DNA of 64,000 nucleotides from an uncultured Eubacteriales bacterium (lineage in GTDB: Bacteria > Bacillota > Clostridia > Christensenellales > CAG-917). Below the pieces are notes generated by a model that had not been told where the DNA came from, did not search any database, and was given only the letters and a program-made list of their open reading frames with translations. Positions 63,125-64,000 of this stretch are shown in pieces. The DNA is taken from contig URAF01000005.1 in the NCBI GenBank assembly GCA_900545885.1, positions 62,001 through 126,000 of the forward strand, given 5' to 3'. The first letter of the stretch is position 1. Each line of letters begins with the position of its first letter. Position numbers and translations under genes: made by a program.

Positions 63125-64000
63125 ATGAGCCTGAACAAAATGGAAAAGGCTGAAATCCGCATAGTCGGATTTTGTGCCAATTGTATCGAAAGAACTTATT
63201 ATCCGCTGTTTGCCAAGCGGTACAAGAACATCGTGAAACAAAGAAATCTGCGTTATGCCGAGAAAGGCAAACGCGCCGTGCTCGATTTGTTTTACAGAGA
63301 AAACACCGAAGCAAACAATACGAAAAAACCGCTCGTGTTTTATATTCACGGCGGGGGCTGGGTGTCGGGCATTAAGAACATTCGGCAGTTTTATTGTTAT
63401 CATTGGGTAGATAAAGGGTATGTTTGTGCGAATATCGACTACGATTATTCGTTGGCGGAAAAACATCCCGACCATATCAGACAGATTTTCAAAGCGTTGG
63501 AATTCGTGCTTTCGAAGGCGGACGAACTCAACGTGGATACGTCCCGCGTCGTGATTGCGGGAGAGTCTGCGGGAGGGCATTTCGCCGCGCTTGTCGGAGC
63601 CGTGACAACGCACCCCGAACTTTACGACGAACTCGGGATAGACTTCCGTTTCAGAGATACGTTCAAACCTGCGGCGTGTCTGTTGCTCAGCGGCATTTAC
63701 GACCCCGTGCGCGCGCTCGGAACGAAGTTCCCGCTCATCGGAGTTTACACACGGGCGTACTTCGGCGCGGGCAGAAAAGAGTTTCGCGAGGGGTTGCCCG
63801 CTAATGTCGCGGATACGGCGGCACCCGAAAGATACGCGGACAGCTTTTTCCCGCCGTCGTTCATTATCGGGTCGGACAAAGACAGACTCATGCCCGAGTC
63901 GGTGTCTCTCTACGAAAAGTTGCAGGCGGCAGGCGTGAACAGCAGGTATTATCTTTGCAAAGGCATCAACGGATTGCACGCCGCATCTCTTGACAGCGTA
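63125..64000 (+). CDS. Alpha/beta-hydrolase, carboxylesterase-like, 5' part
   Basis: A frame open to the right edge, 292 codons visible. The hormone-sensitive-lipase/BD-FAE-like pattern is present: oxyanion motif HGGGWVSG, the nucleophile elbow GESAGGH, and SDKDRLMP with the acid residue; GLHA close to the edge may hold the catalytic His. Start ATG 63125 follows AAGGGGGA. It has an N-terminal stretch with two cysteines (GFCANCIERTYY) not usual for the group. Substrate is probably a short ester or a carbohydrate acyl group. Only a few residues are likely missing. Confidence 0.88.
   Translation, partial: MSLNKMEKAEIRIVGFCANCIERTYYPLFAKRYKNIVKQRNLRYAEKGKRAVLDLFYRENTEANNTKKPLVFYIHGGGWVSGIKNIRQFYCYHWVDKGYVCANIDYDYSLAEKHPDHIRQIFKALEFVLSKADELNVDTSRVVIAGESAGGHFAALVGAVTTHPELYDELGIDFRFRDTFKPAACLLLSGIYDPVRALGTKFPLIGVYTRAYFGAGRKEFREGLPANVADTAAPERYADSFFPPSFIIGSDKDRLMPESVSLYEKLQAAGVNSRYYLCKGINGLHAASLDSV

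Overview
The window reads as a chromosomal segment of an anaerobic, fermentative member of the Firmicutes, most likely class Clostridia. The main reasons are gene order (rpmE - DUF1385 - prmC - prfA; hprK - murB - PHP - whiA - dnaE), a bacterial V-type ATPase operon, HPr kinase, methylglyoxal synthase, two phosphofructokinases, a TM1266-type regulator and DUF5685. Base composition is fairly balanced, with strong use of C-ending codons (gac, aac, ttc, ctc). An uncultured gut lineage near Christensenellales would fit the giant MBG-domain surface protein, but this placement is a guess. No rRNA, tRNA, prophage or CRISPR array was seen.

Layout. 1-2634: GTP-type PEP carboxykinase (cut by the left edge) and a medium-chain acyl-CoA synthetase. 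2671-3610: a one-gene mobile unit, a REP-associated-type tyrosine (Y1/HUH) transposase framed by two near-identical 59-bp palindromes. 3790-13515: a 3241-residue surface protein built of Ig-like, YDG and MBG repeats, anchored by a C-terminal membrane helix. 13679-22660: rpiB followed 11 bp later by a complete nine-gene V-type ATPase operon whose proteolipid keeps the sodium-site residues. 22805-28458: queH on the minus strand, then a MacB/FtsX-type exporter with a lipoprotein. 28478-31570: a promoter, an attenuator or riboswitch-like leader, a TM1266-type regulator and a NitT/TauT-type ABC importer. 31788-39583: rpmE, a DUF1385-PrmC fusion, prfA, an isopropylmalate/homocitrate/Re-citrate-synthase-like enzyme, a small P-loop protein, thrC and trpS. 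39776-42802: DUF5685, a cysteine-tailed J-like protein, membrane proteins and an ArsR regulator. 42955-52341: uvrC, hprK, murB, a PHP phosphoesterase, whiA and dnaE. 52635-64000: ATP-PFK, luxS, PPi-PFK, a TrmA/RlmD-family methyltransferase, a GtrA-like protein, a membrane-embedded M28 peptidase, mgsA, an Old-Yellow-Enzyme-type Fe-S flavoprotein, a prolyl-tRNA editing protein and a cut-off esterase.

How it fits together. The metabolic genes (PEPCK, ATP- and PPi-dependent PFK, methylglyoxal synthase, HPr kinase) suit glycolytic fermentation with pyrophosphate economy, and the V-ATPase would handle ion-motive force, probably with Na+. Most genes are on the plus strand in tight operons with ATGA or TAATG overlaps. 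Many promoters have 17-bp spacing and are listed.

The most unusual module is 28478-31570. A strong promoter is followed by a leader in which a long-range stem and an intrinsic terminator compete for exactly the same nine bases. Downstream, the substrate-binding protein of the importer appears to be a natural circular permutation: its C-terminal half comes directly after the lipoprotein signal and its N-terminal half comes last. I could not assign the leader to a riboswitch class I know, so it is the best candidate here for something undescribed.
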